Positions 20,305-31,640 of a stretch of 64,000 bases of DNA are shown here, piece after piece. The translations under genes were made by a program, and so were the position numbers. The notes under the pieces are model-generated. The model saw only the letters and a list, made by a program, of their open reading frames with translations, ran no database searches and was not told the DNA's origin. Position 1 is the first letter of the stretch, and every line of letters begins with the position of its first letter. This stretch comes from Symbiodinium natans (lineage: Eukaryota; Sar; Dinophyceae; Suessiales; Symbiodiniaceae), in contig CAJNDS010002113.1 of NCBI GenBank assembly GCA_905221605.1, positions 1,182,524-1,246,523 of the forward strand, given 5' to 3'.

Positions 20305-20580
20305 AGGGGTTTAATAGGGAGGAGTTTATACAAATTTGAAAGGGTTCTATATGAATTTAGAAGGGATGAGCTTATAATATGCATTTGAATCTAAAAAGGG
20401 ATGATCTTATATGATTTAAAAATGGATCCGTTTGAATTCAAAAGGGATCAGCTTGTATGAATTCAAAAGGATCCATATGAATTAAAAAAAGGATGAGCTT
20501 ACATGAATTTTAAAGGGACCCGTGTGAATTTAAAGGCGACGAGCTTAGATGAATTTCAAAGGGTCCCAGATGATTTTTCC
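20305..20580. repeat. AT-rich degenerate tandem repeat
   Basis: Irregular repeats of AAAAGGGATGAGCTTATATG and AAAAGGGATCCATATGAATT type units, about 20-25 bp each, roughly a dozen copies. Unlike the GC-rich neighbourhood. Confidence 0.8.
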
Positions 20581-21259
20581 AAATTCTGAGCCTAAGGGCC
20601 GGGGCCTTGACATTCAACAGAGTCCCGAATCAGTGCCATTATTCGGGGCCGAAGAGGGGCTCATGGACCACCCCTTTGTCGGATTGAACGAACCCATTTT
20701 TTCAAATGGTTTTCTTAAAGGGAACTAATGGTTTCGGGCCGGGTGGAATGAGTTTTGGGTTTTGAGTTTCGGGTTTTGGGGTTCAGGGGTTGCTGTCGGG
20801 GCGTTCAGAGTTTAGCTACTTAGGGTTTGGAGTGCAGAGGGTAAAGGGCTCAGGATTGAATAGTTCACAAGGGCCTGTGCGTGGATCTGGCCCATCTTAT
20901 CAGGAGGATGCTGTTTGGTAGGTTGTGTTTTCGGATACCTAGTAGAACCTTTCCTCCCTTAAATCACCTGTTGAGACCCAGGTGTGCAATGCTTGAATGC
21001 CTGCATTGCACAAGTGCTGCTAAGCGCACACGTGTCCACGAATTGTAACCCCTAGGCTCCAAATAGCCCCAGCACCCTTGTTCTAACAAGGCCTTTTGGG
21101 CCCTAATACCCAAAACCCTAAACCCTAAACTCTTGGAGCCTTAGAGGAACGGTCCATGCATCTCTGAAATGAGACCAGCACCTACTGGGGCGCAACCGAT
21201 GAGCTTGCTTAAGCCCCTCTAAGCCCTATAAAAACCCTTCAACTTTAAAACCCTTCAAA

Positions 21260-21375
21260 CCCTGAAAACCCCTAAACCCTAAACCTAAACCCTAAATCCT
21301 AAACCCTAAATCCTAAACCCTAAATCCTAGACCCTAAAGCCTAAATCGTAAACCCTAAGCCCATATAAGCCCTAA
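21260..21375. repeat. CCCTAAA/CCCTAAAT array
   Basis: Mixed heptamers with alternating TCCTAAA units. Confidence 0.85.
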
Positions 21376-21463
21376 ACCCTTTGAGATCCCTAGTTGCCCT
21401 GCTGGGGCAGCTTTCCGAAGTCATGGGTGACCAGGGGCCGGTCAACACTGCCTTCTTATCGGT

Positions 21464-21571
21464 CTTGCTAGCTCAGTGGTACCGTTTACTATTATGTTGT
21501 TCAAGGTTCCCTTCTAAAGTCACCCAGAAAAACAGGTGCCTTTATTCTAAGATGGTTATTGAGCTACCAAG
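21464..21571. mobile_element. TIR family B element
   Basis: 108 bp, CTTGCTAGCTCAGTGGTACC to GGTTATTGAGCTACCAAG; interior TTGTTCAAGGTTCCCTT. It interrupts an open + frame (21,381-21,689). Confidence 0.7.
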
Positions 21572-22084
21572 CGGTGGTGGAGTGACTTCATGCGGATCTG
21601 CAACTGCGAACTGGCTTCTAACTGTGGCTGGCGGTCCTTGGGCTTGTTCTCCTGATGAACCTCGGATATGGCCCACACGGCTCGCTTGAGTGTCTTTTGC
21701 TAATACGTAGAGGGCTCCATCTTGGGGGCATTCAATGCCACTGAAACCTTCGCCGGCATGGCAGAAAATCCCTGGAAGAGGCGCTGGAACGTGCATAGCA
21801 GTGTAGCCTTGCCGCAGCCTTGATGCTACTCGGCCGTGTGGAGGATGACTGCTGAAAGAGCATGGTGGTGTCTGCGAAGTTCCAGTGCTGTTCCTTATAG
21901 CTTACCTGCTATGCCACAGACGACTGCTTCGAACAGATTTGTAGTATGCACTTTAGATCCGGGCCTTCAAACCTTAGCCCGTTATCCTTCGGGGAGCTTA
22001 AGCAGTGAAAAGGGCTCCTTTTTCGAGAACTGCTTGCATTTCCAGACGATCTTAGGCCTGAGGCTTTAAGGTAGGGTTCATTGG

Positions 22085-22160
22085 TTGGGATGTTCCCCCT
22101 TATGGCCCTTATGCTCACAGTCCTTACACTAGGGATTATAATAGGGGGTACATAGGGTTT
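22085..22160. mobile_element. TIR family A element, right end decayed
   Basis: Left arm TTGGGATGTTCCCCCTTATG intact; inner CACAGTCCTTA and AGGGATTATA present; the right arm breaks into GGGGGTACATAGGG. Confidence 0.55.
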
Positions 22161-22201
22161 AGCGTTAAGGCTTGGGCGTTTGAGGGGTTCATTCGGTGCT
22201 T

Positions 22202-22297
22202 ATGGCCCGGGCCCATGTTCAGGGAAAGGGTGACGCATCAGCCTGTCCGAAGGTCTACGAGCAGCAAGCCTTGAAACTGCTCCCTGGCGCAGCCAAG
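22202..22297 (+). CDS. candidate 5' exon
   Basis: ATG-started frame of 32 codons, MARAHVQGKGDASACPKVYE then QQALKLLPGAAK, running into a CCCTCAA/CCCTAAA block. Good GC3. No family recognised. Confidence 0.3.
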
Positions 22298-22572
22298 AAC
22301 CCTCAACCCTCAACCCTCAACCCTACAGCCTAAACCCTAAACTTTCCTAAACCCTAAACCCTAAACCCTAAGCCCCATCGTTCAGATGTGTTGAGGGCTT
22401 CGGGTTGCAAGCCATGCGTGTTTGGTTTCTGTGCTGCGGGGACAGGTGCTTCAGGGCTTTTAAAAGCCCCTCAGCCCAAACTTTTCTAAGCAGCTGGACG
22501 AGTACACTTCACACTTAATCATCCCCGAAAGAACTGTAAGGTGTGCACTTTTTTTTTTTGGGGGGGGGGCTT

Positions 22573-22710
22573 ATGAACTCAGCAACTAAGTTGTGTTTAA
22601 CACCTTACTTTGGGTTTTCGGGACGGCTTTCAGACTCAAGGGATGTAAAAAATGCTTTCTGTTGTCTAGGAGACGCCTTCGCGCGTGGAAGGTCCTTCAA
22701 CTCAGTCAGG
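22573..22710 (+). CDS. weak candidate exon
   Basis: From an ATG after a G run: MNSATKLCLTPYFGFSGRLS and on to TCAGG|GTTTGG, about 46 codons without a stop. No family recognised. Confidence 0.25.
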
Positions 22711-23076
22711 GTTTGGGGTTTGGGGTTTAGGGTTTAGGGTGTAGGGTTTAGGGTTACGGTTTAGGGTTTAGGGGACAGTGGAAGGCACCTCGTAACCCGA
22801 GGCCTGGAACTTAAAGCTTGAAGCCTCTGATCTTACAATCGGGAGGTGCAAGAAACCAAAGACTTCACGCACATACTGCCCTAGGCTTTAAACTTTAAAC
22901 CCTTGTGACGGGGCTAATTTGGGTTCTGACCTCGCCTTTCCTCGGGCTTGTTGAAGCAAACCCCCGCAAGCCCTGCTTGCAAGCTTAAGGCCCTAAACCC
23001 TAAACCCTAAGCCCCAAACCCGAACCCTAAACCCTAAACCCTAGCCCTAAACCCTAATAACTAAACCCTCGAAGGC

Positions 23077-23169
23077 ATGAGATGCGGCTTAGCTACTACA
23101 GGCCGGCCTTTGGGGGGAAGGGCTCCTGCTTCCCAAGTTGCCACTGTTGGTGCTGAAGCCCTACCCTAA
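23077..23169 (+). CDS. weak small ORF
   Basis: ATG at 23,077, thirty codons, Gly/Ala/Thr-rich (MRCGLATTGRPLGGRAPASQ), between CCCTAAA and TTTAGGG blocks. Possibly an exon. Confidence 0.25.
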   Translation: MRCGLATTGRPLGGRAPASQVATVGAEALP

Positions 23170-23811
23170 AAAGGTTTAGGGTTTAGGCGGTTTAGGCTTT
23201 AGGGTACAGGGCATTCAGGGTTTTTAGTCTTAAACCTTGAATCCCTGGCCCTTCCCCTCAAAGTGCCCTGAACCCCAAAGACCTAAACCATAGCTTACAC
23301 GCACAAACAGCTTGGACCACACAAGCAGCTTCAACACGCTTGGAACTCGCTTGTCGTTCTTACAAGACCGGAATCTGTGTGCAGCATTGGTTCCTGCAAA
23401 TGTTTAGGGTTTCGGGTTTCGGGTTTCGGGTTTAGGGTTTCGGGTTTAGGGTTTAGGATTCAGGCCAACCTTGCGAACAGAAGTTCAAGGGCACTAGGCG
23501 ACGGTCATCTGCACAGATGTGGGGATAGTCCGAAGATAAAGCCAAGGGCTTAGGGCTTAGGGTTTAGGGTTTAGGGTTCAGGGTTCAGGGTTTAGGGTTT
23601 AGGGTTAGGGGCGCAATCCTATCTGGAGATCCATTTGATAGCAACTGTGAACCCATGTCACCTACATGTCCTAAGACACCTTACCACAACACGACTCAGA
23701 GTAGGCCCTTCTTAGTAGTAGAGTAGGTAACCTTTAACCTTTTTGGGGTAATATATTCCCCTTATAATCCCAAAGGTTAACCTTTAAAACCCCTAGGTAC
23801 TGGACAACTAA

Positions 23812-23923
23812 GTAGGACTCAGAGTCGGCCCTTCTTCCCTGTTTCTGAGTTTAGGGTCCATTCGTAAGCCCCTTTGAACAAAAGAAGGGCACCCTTTGAT
23901 TCCTAGGTTGCTCTTGGGTCTAG
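23812..23923. mobile_element. TIR family C element, best copy
   Basis: 112 bp; TAGGACTCAGAGTCGGCCC at the left, GGTTGCTCTTGGGTCTAG at the right, subterminal CCCTTCTT / AAGAAGGGCACC. A partial second copy lies just upstream at about 23,693. Confidence 0.65.
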
Positions 23924-23949
23924 TATAGCTGCGGTCAGCCAGGATCTCA

Positions 23950-24070
23950 GGTTAACCTCAAACCCTACGCCCTACCCCCCTAAACCCTGAACCCTAAACC
24001 CTAAACCCTAAACCCCAAACCCTAAACCCTAAACCCTAAACCCGAAACCCTAAACACGGAACCCTAAACA
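23950..24070. repeat. CCCTAAA array, degenerate start
   Basis: About sixteen heptamers ending AAACAG, the acceptor edge of the next exon candidate. Confidence 0.9.
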
Positions 24071-24071
24071 G

Positions 24072-24152
24072 GGAACTGGACCACCTGCGGGATCAGCTGG
24101 GTCTCAAGTGCCGTGGCCGCACCTTCACCATGATGGAGGACGCCACAGCAGG
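24072..24152 (+). CDS. candidate internal exon, bracketed
   Basis: AACAG|G acceptor, CAGG|GC right edge. Reads ELDHLRDQLGLKCRGRTFTM then MEDA; nearly every third base is G or C and the composition is that of a charged helical protein. It is followed by TTTGGG/TTTAGGG. Its last 19-20 bases recur at 24,238 and, inverted, at 43,961. Family unknown. Confidence 0.55.
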
Positions 24153-24159
24153 GCTTTTG

Positions 24160-24750
24160 GGCTTTTGGGGTTTAGGGTTTAGGGTTTGGGGTTTAGGGTT
24201 TAGGGTTTAGGGTTTAGGGTTTGGGGTCTAGGGGTTTCATGATGGAGGACGCCACAGGGGCTGTTGGGTTTAGCGGTTTTGGGGGGGGTTTTAGAGGTTT
24301 GGGGTTTTGGGGTTTTGGGGAGCCTTGGCTCTAGGGTTTTGGGGTTTTTGTGGTTTTGGGGTTTTGGGGTTTAGGGCTCAGGGTTTGGGGTTTGGGGTTT
24401 GGGGCTTAGGTTTGGGGGGGAGTCTGGCTTGGAGGTTCACGCATAGCTGTTCCTGGGGTTGGGGAACTCTAGTGACCATTGGTTTATTTAGGGTTTAGGA
24501 TTTGGGGTTTAGGGTTTAGGGTTTTAAGGTTTAGGGTTTTAGGGTTGAGGGTTCAGGGTTTAGGGTTTAAGGTTTTTTGGGTCTTAAGACCCTTCACATA
24601 TGAACCTTGCAAATGGGGGTGGGGACTGAGGGTTTACGGGTTTACGGGCGTGGGGGCATGAGGTGGCTTGGGCTCAGGGTGTAGAGAGGGTTTAGGGTTT
24701 AGGGTTTGGGGTTTAGGGTTTGGGGTTTGGGGTTTAAGGTTTCGGGGGCT
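24160..24750. repeat. TTTAGGG/TTTGGGG degenerate blocks
   Basis: Four blocks (24,160-24,235; 24,270-24,420; 24,480-24,590; 24,680-24,750) dominated by GGGTTTGGG units. Frames here translate as Gly-Phe-Trp-Leu/Val repeats and are not genes. Confidence 0.85.
24238..24257 (+). repeat. duplicate of exon end ATGATGGAGGACGCCACAG
   Basis: Exact 20-bp copy of 24,129-24,148, 90 bp downstream, on the far side of a TTTAGGG array. Confidence 0.9.
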
Positions 24751-24868
24751 TAGAGGGGGCAATTCGCCTCGTGATCTAGCGCAATGTTTTCTTACATTCG
24801 GTTTTTTTTGTAAGAGTTTGGAGTTGCATGTTAACCCCTAAGCCCTAAACCCTAAACCCCCTCTGGAG

Positions 24869-24981
24869 GACGTCCACTTCTTCAACCCAGAGGCCTATCG
24901 CATCCCCACCTGGCGTGAGATTGCAGACGTCCTGGAGGTCGAGCGATGCTTGGCACGAGGTCCTCGATATCCTCACAGCGG
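24869..24981 (+). CDS. candidate internal exon, bracketed
   Basis: 113 bp between TGGAG|G (after CCCTAAA) and AGCGG|GTTTAGGG. Reads DVHFFNPEAYRIPTWREIAD then VLEVERCLARGPRYPHS; third positions overwhelmingly G/C. Strongly protein-like; family not recognised. Starts in phase 0 and ends in phase 2. Confidence 0.55.
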
Positions 24982-25247
24982 GTTTAGGGTTTAGGGTTTA
25001 GGGTTTAGGGTTCAGGGTTCAGGGTTTCTTTGACTTGAGTCCGTACAGCTTGATCCCATCCCTGTCCTCAAAACCCTAAACCCAATCCTGCGTGTGTGTT
25101 CATAAATACAAGCTTAGAGGGTGCAGGGCTTTGGGTGTACATGAGCGAAGAAACCACACAAGCACCAAGCGGACCAATCCTTCAATCCGAAAGTCCGTGC
25201 CTGCATCTCCCTCGGTTGTCAGCCGAAACACTGGCCGAAAAAGTGGA

Positions 25248-25312
25248 GGGTTTAGGGTTTAGGGTTTAGGGTTTAGGGTTTAGGGTTTAGGGTTTAGGGT
25301 TTAGGGTTTAGT
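25248..25312. repeat. TTTAGGG array
   Basis: Nine perfect heptamers. Confidence 0.95.
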
Positions 25313-25437
25313 ATAGCCATTCTGATTATGTCTTTCCTTACATTACCTTCAATCGAACGACTGCATGAGGCAGCAAGCGTCCTTTCCCATAAATTTAGCC
25401 AGAATGTTTCAGCACCAGGCAGGAGTGTGCCCGCTGC

Positions 25438-25568
<131 letters not shown>

Positions 25569-25730
25569 AGCCTCACTTCAAGCAAACCTAGCTTCACCTT
25601 TTCCCGCTGACAGCCGCATCGAGCTCCCGAATACATCTGTTGTGTCGGATGTTCTCGCTCTTTAGGGTTTAGGGTTTAGGGTTTAGGGTTTAGGGTTTAG
25701 GGCTTAGGGTTTAGGGTTTAGGGTTTAGGG

Positions 25731-25856
25731 GGCTATTTGCCGGTCTTCCCTGTGATCTTCCGAGGACGGCCTGTTGGAACTGGAGCAAACGAGAAGCTCG
25801 TGAAGTATGTGCCAATTCACGCCATGCCCTCACTTGACCCGGTAGGGACCTTGTGA
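25731..25856 (+). CDS. candidate terminal exon
   Basis: Directly after a TTTAGGG array: reads YLPVFPVIFRGRPVGTGANE, then KLVKYVPIHAMPSLDPVGTL and TGA. Protein-like with a mixed third position. No family recognised. Confidence 0.35.
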   Translation, partial: GYLPVFPVIFRGRPVGTGANEKLVKYVPIHAMPSLDPVGTL

Positions 25857-26202
25857 GGAATGTTTTAGGCCGGAATATACCTCAAACCTTAAATCCCTCA
25901 AGTTAGGATTTGGGCAGTTTCCTCAATTATGGTCCCTTTTTGTATCCCCAGCGTGGTGTTCCCTTTCTTTTGCTGGATGTTCTTTTTCGGTTTGGGGTCC
26001 TGAGGAACCCCAAGCGTCACAAACCCCAAGCCCCAAGCCCCCCCCTATACCCTAAAACCCAGCCCTATACCCTAAACCACAAACCCCAGGCCCTAAACCC
26101 CAAACCCCACACACCCCTAATACCCCCAAAGCCCGCCCCAATGACCCCATAAACCCCATGACCTCCGTGACCTCCATGACCCTACATTTTCAACCCTAAG
26201 CC

Positions 26203-26310
26203 CTAGAACCCAGAGAAGGCCCTTCTTCCTTGTTTTGGCGCGTAGGGTCCCGTATGAGCCCCATTAAACCAAAAAGGGCACACTTTTAATTCCCAGGTTA
26301 CTCTTGGGTA
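26203..26310. mobile_element. TIR family C element
   Basis: 108 bp; CTAGAACCCAGAGAAGGCCC at the left, AGGTTACTCTTGGG at the right; subterminal CCCTTCTTCC / AAAAAGGGCACAC. Confidence 0.55.
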
Positions 26311-26412
26311 ACCGTCAACCCTCAACCCTAAACCCTAAACCCTACACCCTACACCCTAAACCCTAAATCCTAAACCCTAAACCCTAAACCTTAAACTCAA
26401 AACAAGCCACAG

Positions 26413-26483
26413 GTCCTGTGCAAGGCCTGCCGCGCCAAGTTCTCCGATGATGTGATCCAGGAACCCAAGGACTTGGGCCTCGG
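26413..26483 (+). CDS. candidate internal exon, bracketed
   Basis: 71 bp; CCACAG|G acceptor, right edge CTCGG|GTTTCGGG. Reads VLCKACRAKFSDDVIQEPKD with high GC3. CKACRAKF contains a CxxC pair as in zinc ribbons, but one pair is not enough to name a fold. Confidence 0.5.
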
Positions 26484-26757
26484 GTTTCGGGTTTCGGGTT
26501 TAGGGTTTAGGGTTTAGGGTTTGGGGTTTGGGGTTCGGGGTTTGGGGTTTTGGGAGTTAAGGGTTAAGGGTTCAGGCTTTCCCCTGAGCTACAGGGCATA
26601 AGTCCCCTGAAGGTCTTTGAGGTCCCAGGTCGGGTTTGGGGTTCAGGGTTTAGGGTTTAGGGTTTAGGGTTCAGGGTTTAGGGTTCAGGGCTTAGGGCAT
26701 GAGGCTTTGCAGGACACCCTGAACCCTAAACACCCCAACCGCCACAAGCACTGAAAC

Positions 26758-26855
26758 TTGGGATGTAAGGGGTCCTAACAGTCCTTAGTTGGGATTTCAA
26801 CAGGGGGTACTATATTCTCTAAGAGGGACTGCTAGTACAAAGGGGAACATCCCAA
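26758..26855. mobile_element. TIR family A element
   Basis: 98 bp; TTGGGATG at the left with TAACAGTCC inside; GGGACTGCTAGTACAAAG then GGGGAACATCCCAA at the right. Confidence 0.75.
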
Positions 26856-27120
26856 GCTGAAATCATCCAGATTTCGAGACCTTGAAGGTTCCGGCCAATG
26901 GTTGGGGCCTAGCCCCGGATGCCACCCTGGATCCTGAACCCTAAACCGTAAACCCTAAACCCTAAACCCTAAACGCTAAACCCTATCAGATCCTAAGTCA
27001 GAAAGACAGAATCGCCAGTCGCCAGACCCCGACCCCCCCGACGCGCGCCTGTGGGTTTAGGGCAATATACCAAGCCCTAAACTCTCAACCCTCACCCATA
27101 AGTTTTGGGGGCCCCAAAGA

Positions 27121-27140
27121 CATATATATATATATATATG
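27121..27140. repeat. (TA)n at the left edge of the TTTAGGG-free island
   Basis: C(AT)9G followed by AGGCAGG. The same (TA)n plus GGCAGG arrangement, in the same orientation, marks the right edge at 40,702-40,738. Confidence 0.9.
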
Positions 27141-27252
27141 AGGCAGGAACCTTTACGTATGATTTGACATAGGTCTTTTGTTTATATACATTGGACTATT
27201 TAAACCCTAATCTCTTTGGCCAGACACGTTCTGTTGCTGGCTGCTTCTGCCA

Positions 27253-27665
27253 CAAAAGCAGAAGCATTTAAACCTTTGGAAGCCATTATAACTATTTCTT
27301 ATCTAAAACTTCAACAGGTTAACCCTTGAAAGCTCTTTTATCTCTGTGTAGGTAATGAGTGCCCTTGCCTCTTCTGAAAAGGGGTCCTCCAAGGGCTCCC
27401 CTCTCTCCTTCTTCTTTTTTGGGGAATGACAGAGCTCCTTATTTACACCTTATGAAAGAGCCTTTCTCCTACTTGAAGAAGTGTTTCCTAGAAAGAGATA
27501 GGGGAGATCTTCCATTTCCTCGAGAGACAGATCTTTCATTGAAAACAAATACAAGAGGACTTTCATGTCCCATTAGGAGAGAGAGGAGCTCTCTCCTGCT
27601 GCATTAAAAGATAGAGGACGTCGTTCGTGTCTAGTGTTCATTTCATATAAAGGAGAGGGGGGAGG
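27253..27665. repeat. dispersed duplication, copy 1
   Basis: 27,253-27,328 matches 31,641-31,716, and 27,330-27,665 matches 32,121-32,460. In copy 1 the two parts are adjacent; in copy 2 about 400 bp separate them. Confidence 0.85.
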
Positions 27666-28585
27666 GGGGGGCGGGGGGTGGCCGGCTTAGATAGGGTTTA
27701 TTTGGAAGCTGAGAGTCGTGTTTTGGTGTGGTAGATAGAAAGGAAAGGGCATGAGAAAGTAGCGAGAGGAGCTCTTCAATTCCCTTCCTTATCTCCTATG
27801 CTCTTTTCCTTCTTATTGCAACAGGAGAAGACAGGAAAAGGGCTTCCATTCCCCTCTTGTCCTTCCTTTCTTGTGTTTTTGTCATTTAGAGAGGAACAGG
27901 AGAAGAGGAGGGAGAGAGAAGGAGAGAGGAGAGATAACAGGAATCCAATTTCAATGGAATAGCAAAGAAAAGAATAGAAGAGAGATGAATAGAGAAGAGG
28001 GAGAGACAAAACAATGCGCTGAGAAGATGGCACTCTTCTTTATCTTTCCTCAGAGCAGAAGAGATAGGCCGAGAAGAGGGATATGATGAAGTACGGCAAG
28101 GTTTTATCATGCAAGTTCCTTTATTGTGTTTTATCAGTTAAAAGGAAACAGAAGGAGAGAAGGGAAAGGGAAGTGAGAGAGGAGAGACAGCAAGGAGGCC
28201 ATTTTATTTTTCTGGAAGGGTACTGAACAGAAGAGAGGAGACAAGAAACAAGGAGACGGAGGAACACAACAAGGCGCACAGGAGATGGCACTCTTCTTTA
28301 TCTATAATCTCTCCCTTCCTTGTCTCTCCCTTTCCCTCTATAATTAAACAAGACAAGACTATTCTTGCTCTTCGCAGATAGGTGCCCTCTCTCCTCTTCA
28401 GGAAGCCCTTGCCCTCATTTTGCTTGCTCTCTGAAACGACAAGGAAACAACACATAGAACGAGAGGAAAGGGAATGAAACAATAGGCAGTGGAGCTCTTC
28501 AATTTGTTTCCCCATCTCTTTTTTTCTTTTTTCTTTCAAAAAGGCAAAAGAAGCTTCCTTTTGTGTGTTTTTGAGATTTACAGGA

Positions 28586-28589
<4 letters not shown>

Positions 28590-28632
<43 letters not shown>
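28590..28632. repeat. (AG)n microsatellite
   Basis: About twenty AG dinucleotides. Confidence 0.95.
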
Positions 28633-28638
<6 letters not shown>

Positions 28639-28852
28639 GAGAGGAGAGATCAAAAGGAACGCAACTCTAATGGGATAAGCAATGACAAGAATGGAAGAGA
28701 AATGAAGACAGGCGAGGGAGGCGCAAAAATCAGGCAAAGAGAAGACGGTGCTCGTTTTCATCTTTCTTCTGGTTCTAATTTTTCTCTTCTCTTGTTCATT
28801 TCCGTTAGAAAGAAAGAAACAAAAGGAAGAACAATGAACATGTAAGCAAACC

Positions 28853-29330
28853 CAGCTGATGCTCATGATCTCTCTCTCTCTCTCTCTCCCTATATATGGG
28901 CGATGGAACGGGTGTCCTGTTTGATCGTTTTCTGCATCTTCAAGCGAGGAAAAGGGACACCCCACAAGAAAGCACTTAGGGTGTCCCTTTTGCTCGTTTG
29001 AAGACACAGCAAGCGATTAAAAGGGACGCCCGCTCTGGATTGGCAGCAAGCCCAACTGATGCTCATGATTTTTCTCTCTCCCCATATATGGGCGATGGAA
29101 CGCGTGTCTTTTTGGATCGTTTTCTGCATCTTCAAGCGAGGAAAAGGGACACCACAAGGAAACACTTAGTCAGGGTGTCCTTTTGCTCGTTTGAAGACAC
29201 AGAAGGCGATTAAAAAGGACGCCCATTTTGGATCGGCAGCAAACCCAGCTGATGCTCATGATTTCTCTCATATATGGGCGATGGAACGGGTGTCCTTCCT
29301 GATCGTTTTCTGCATCTTCAAGGGAGAAAG
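28853..29330. repeat. tandem repeat with period about 195 bp
   Basis: Three copies (starts 28,853, 29,053, 29,247) of a module containing GCTGATGCTCATGAT, ATATATGGGCGATGGAACG and TTTTCTGCATCTTCAAG. The same module occurs inverted near 33.54-33.61 and 35.04-35.11 kb. Confidence 0.85.
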
Positions 29331-29999
29331 AAGGGCGACAACCAAGAAAGAATAATAGCGTCAGATATAGGGAGGGAAATTGAAGGGCTCCTCTCTTTAC
29401 TTAGTCATTCACTTTCCTCTCTTCTTATCTGTTGTTTTCTTCGCTTCAAAAAGCAAAATAAGGGAAAGGAAATTCCTGAAGAGGAGAGGGGGCACCTATC
29501 TGTAAAGAGCAATCGTTTAGAGGGGAACAGGAGAAGAGGAGCGAGAGAGAAGGAGAGAGGAGAGGAGAGATGACAGGAATCCAGTTTCAATGGAATGGCA
29601 AAGAAAAGAATAGAAGAGAGATGAATAGAGAAGAAGGAGAGACAAAAAAAGGCGCTGAGAAGATGGCACTTTTCTTTATCTTTCCTCCCTCCCTTATCTC
29701 TCCCTTCCCTCTTTCTTTTCGAAATAAGAACAACTAAACAGGAAGAATTATGAAAAGGAGAACAGTAAGAAAAAAGAGCAGAAGAGATAGGCCGAGAAGA
29801 GGGATATGATGAAGTACGGCAAGGTCCACGCGCAAGGAGTCACCCTCTGCTTTCCCTTCCACTGCTTTATCACGCAAGTTCCTTTCTTGTGTTTTATCAG
29901 TTAAAAAAGAAACTAGAAGGAGAGAAGGGAAAGGGAAGTGAGAGAGGAGAGAGATAGCAAGGTGGCAATTTTTCTGGAAGCGTGCTGCCGTGTTTGAAG

Positions 30000-30080
30000 A
30001 AAACAGGGCGGTTCAACAGTACCAAATTTTTTTCAAGACAACCTTTAAGAAAATTTGGTACTGTTGAACCGCCTTGTTTT
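30000..30080. repeat. 31-bp near-perfect inverted repeat (hairpin)
   Basis: Arms 30,000-30,030 and 30,050-30,080, one mismatch, containing GGTTCAACAGTACCAAATTT and its complement, with a 19-nt loop. Low-complexity neighbours do not explain it. Confidence 0.9.
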
Positions 30081-31506
30081 AAAGGAAACAGGGCGGCTCC
30101 GTTGCCTCTTAGAGGAATGAGATACTTTTTTCGAAAATGAAAAAGTGCCGTCTCCACTTTCAATAGGAAAGGAAAGAGAAGCGATATGAAGCAAGCTTCT
30201 CCGCCTCTTAAAGGAATGAGGTACTACTTATCTGAATAGGAAATGAGAAAGTTCCTTTTCCACTGTCAATAGGAAAGGAAAGAGAATCGATTCTGCGACT
30301 CGGAATTCCTCTACCTGGTCCCTACCTCGTAGCTCCTCTACTTACGACATCTTGGCATTAAATTAAAGAGCCATTCATTGTTGAACTCAACACATGATGA
30401 GTTTCCTCTAGCTGGCAAAAAAGACAACAGGAACACAGCCCATTTTTCAATGATACAATAGGATGGGAGCATGATTTGACGGAATGAAGCTGGCTCCTCT
30501 ACCTCTTAAGGACTGAGATGAATAGAGCATGAGAAAGTTCGTTTCCACTTTCAATCGGAAAGGAAAGGGAAACGATTCTGGAACTCGAAATTCCTCTACC
30601 TGGTCTGTACCTTGTAGCTACTCTGCTTCTTATTGGTATTAAATGAAGAGCGCCATCGCTGTTTAACAAGACATGAAGAGTCCCTCAAAGCATAAAGCAT
30701 GACAAACCCCCTCCAGTCCTCAGGAAGAAAAAGACAGCTCCTTTATCGCTTCATGCCTCTCTAAGTCCTAATCGGATAGGGATCCATGAAGAGTTCGCCT
30801 AGCTGTTAACAGAGGCACCAATCTATTTCCCAATAGGCAAGGAGCGACAAAGCGAACGAAGACATAAAGCCAAAAGCCCCTGTACTTCGTAATCGGAGAG
30901 GGGAACGGGAGAGCGTGACAGAGCTTTTGCCTCTTTAAACAGCAATGAAGAGAGCTCCTCTACCTCTTATAAAGGAATGCGATATGAGAAAGTTCCCTTT
31001 CCACTTATTCTGGAACTCGGAATTCCTCTACATGGTCTCTGCTTTGTAGCGCCTCTACTTCCTAGTAGTTACTAAATGAATGAGCTCCTTCTCCGTCTAA
31101 CTTAAAACATGAAGATTTCCTCCAGCTGTTAACATGTTAACATAGGCAATGTATTTCCCACTAGGAAAGAAGCATGACAAACCCCTCCCTTACCCAGTAA
31201 GAATGAAGACATAAAGCCAAACGCCCCTTTACCTTGTAACCGGCTAAGGAATGGGAGAGCGTGACAGAGCTGTTGCCTCCTTAAACGGGAACGAAGAGAA
31301 CGCCTCTACCTCAAAGGAATGAGATACTCTTCTCTGATTATGCCATGAGAAAGTTCATTTTCTCTTAATGGGAAAGGACAGAGAAGTGACGCTAGAAACT
31401 CGGAATTCCCCCTACCTTGCATATAGCTCCTCCACTTCTTGGTATTCAACGGAAGTTTAACTAGATTTTGTCCGTCCTCTATTCGGAGAAATCACGAGAA
31501 AACACG

Positions 31507-31561
31507 CTGGTGCGATCTACTCGCTGCCTTTTCACAAAAGGAGGCACGTAGATCGCACCAG
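31507..31561. repeat. 14-bp perfect inverted repeat in foldback-like sequence
   Basis: CTGGTGCGATCTAC at 31,507-31,520 and its complement at 31,548-31,561. The flanks GGAGAAATCACGAGAAAAC and GGAGATATCACGAGAAAAC repeat directly and resemble the flanks of the hairpins at 36.08-36.21 kb. Confidence 0.8.
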
Positions 31562-31640
31562 ACGTCCGTCCTCTGTTTGGAGATATCACGAGAAAACGCG
31601 ACTGCAAAAATCTGGCGCGACCGACTCACTGCCTGTTCTA

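Noticed and set aside
24307-24661. ORFs rich in GLGFRV/WGLGF repeats here and near 46.7-47.0 kb
   Set aside because: Translation of GGGTTTAGGG-type repeats. Such proteins appear in automated annotations but have no independent support.
28204-29007. 267-codon minus-strand ORF in the purine-rich block, with several similar ORFs to 35 kb
   Set aside because: Low-complexity Ser/Leu composition including a translated (CT)n tract; pieces are reused in other frames in the duplicated modules.
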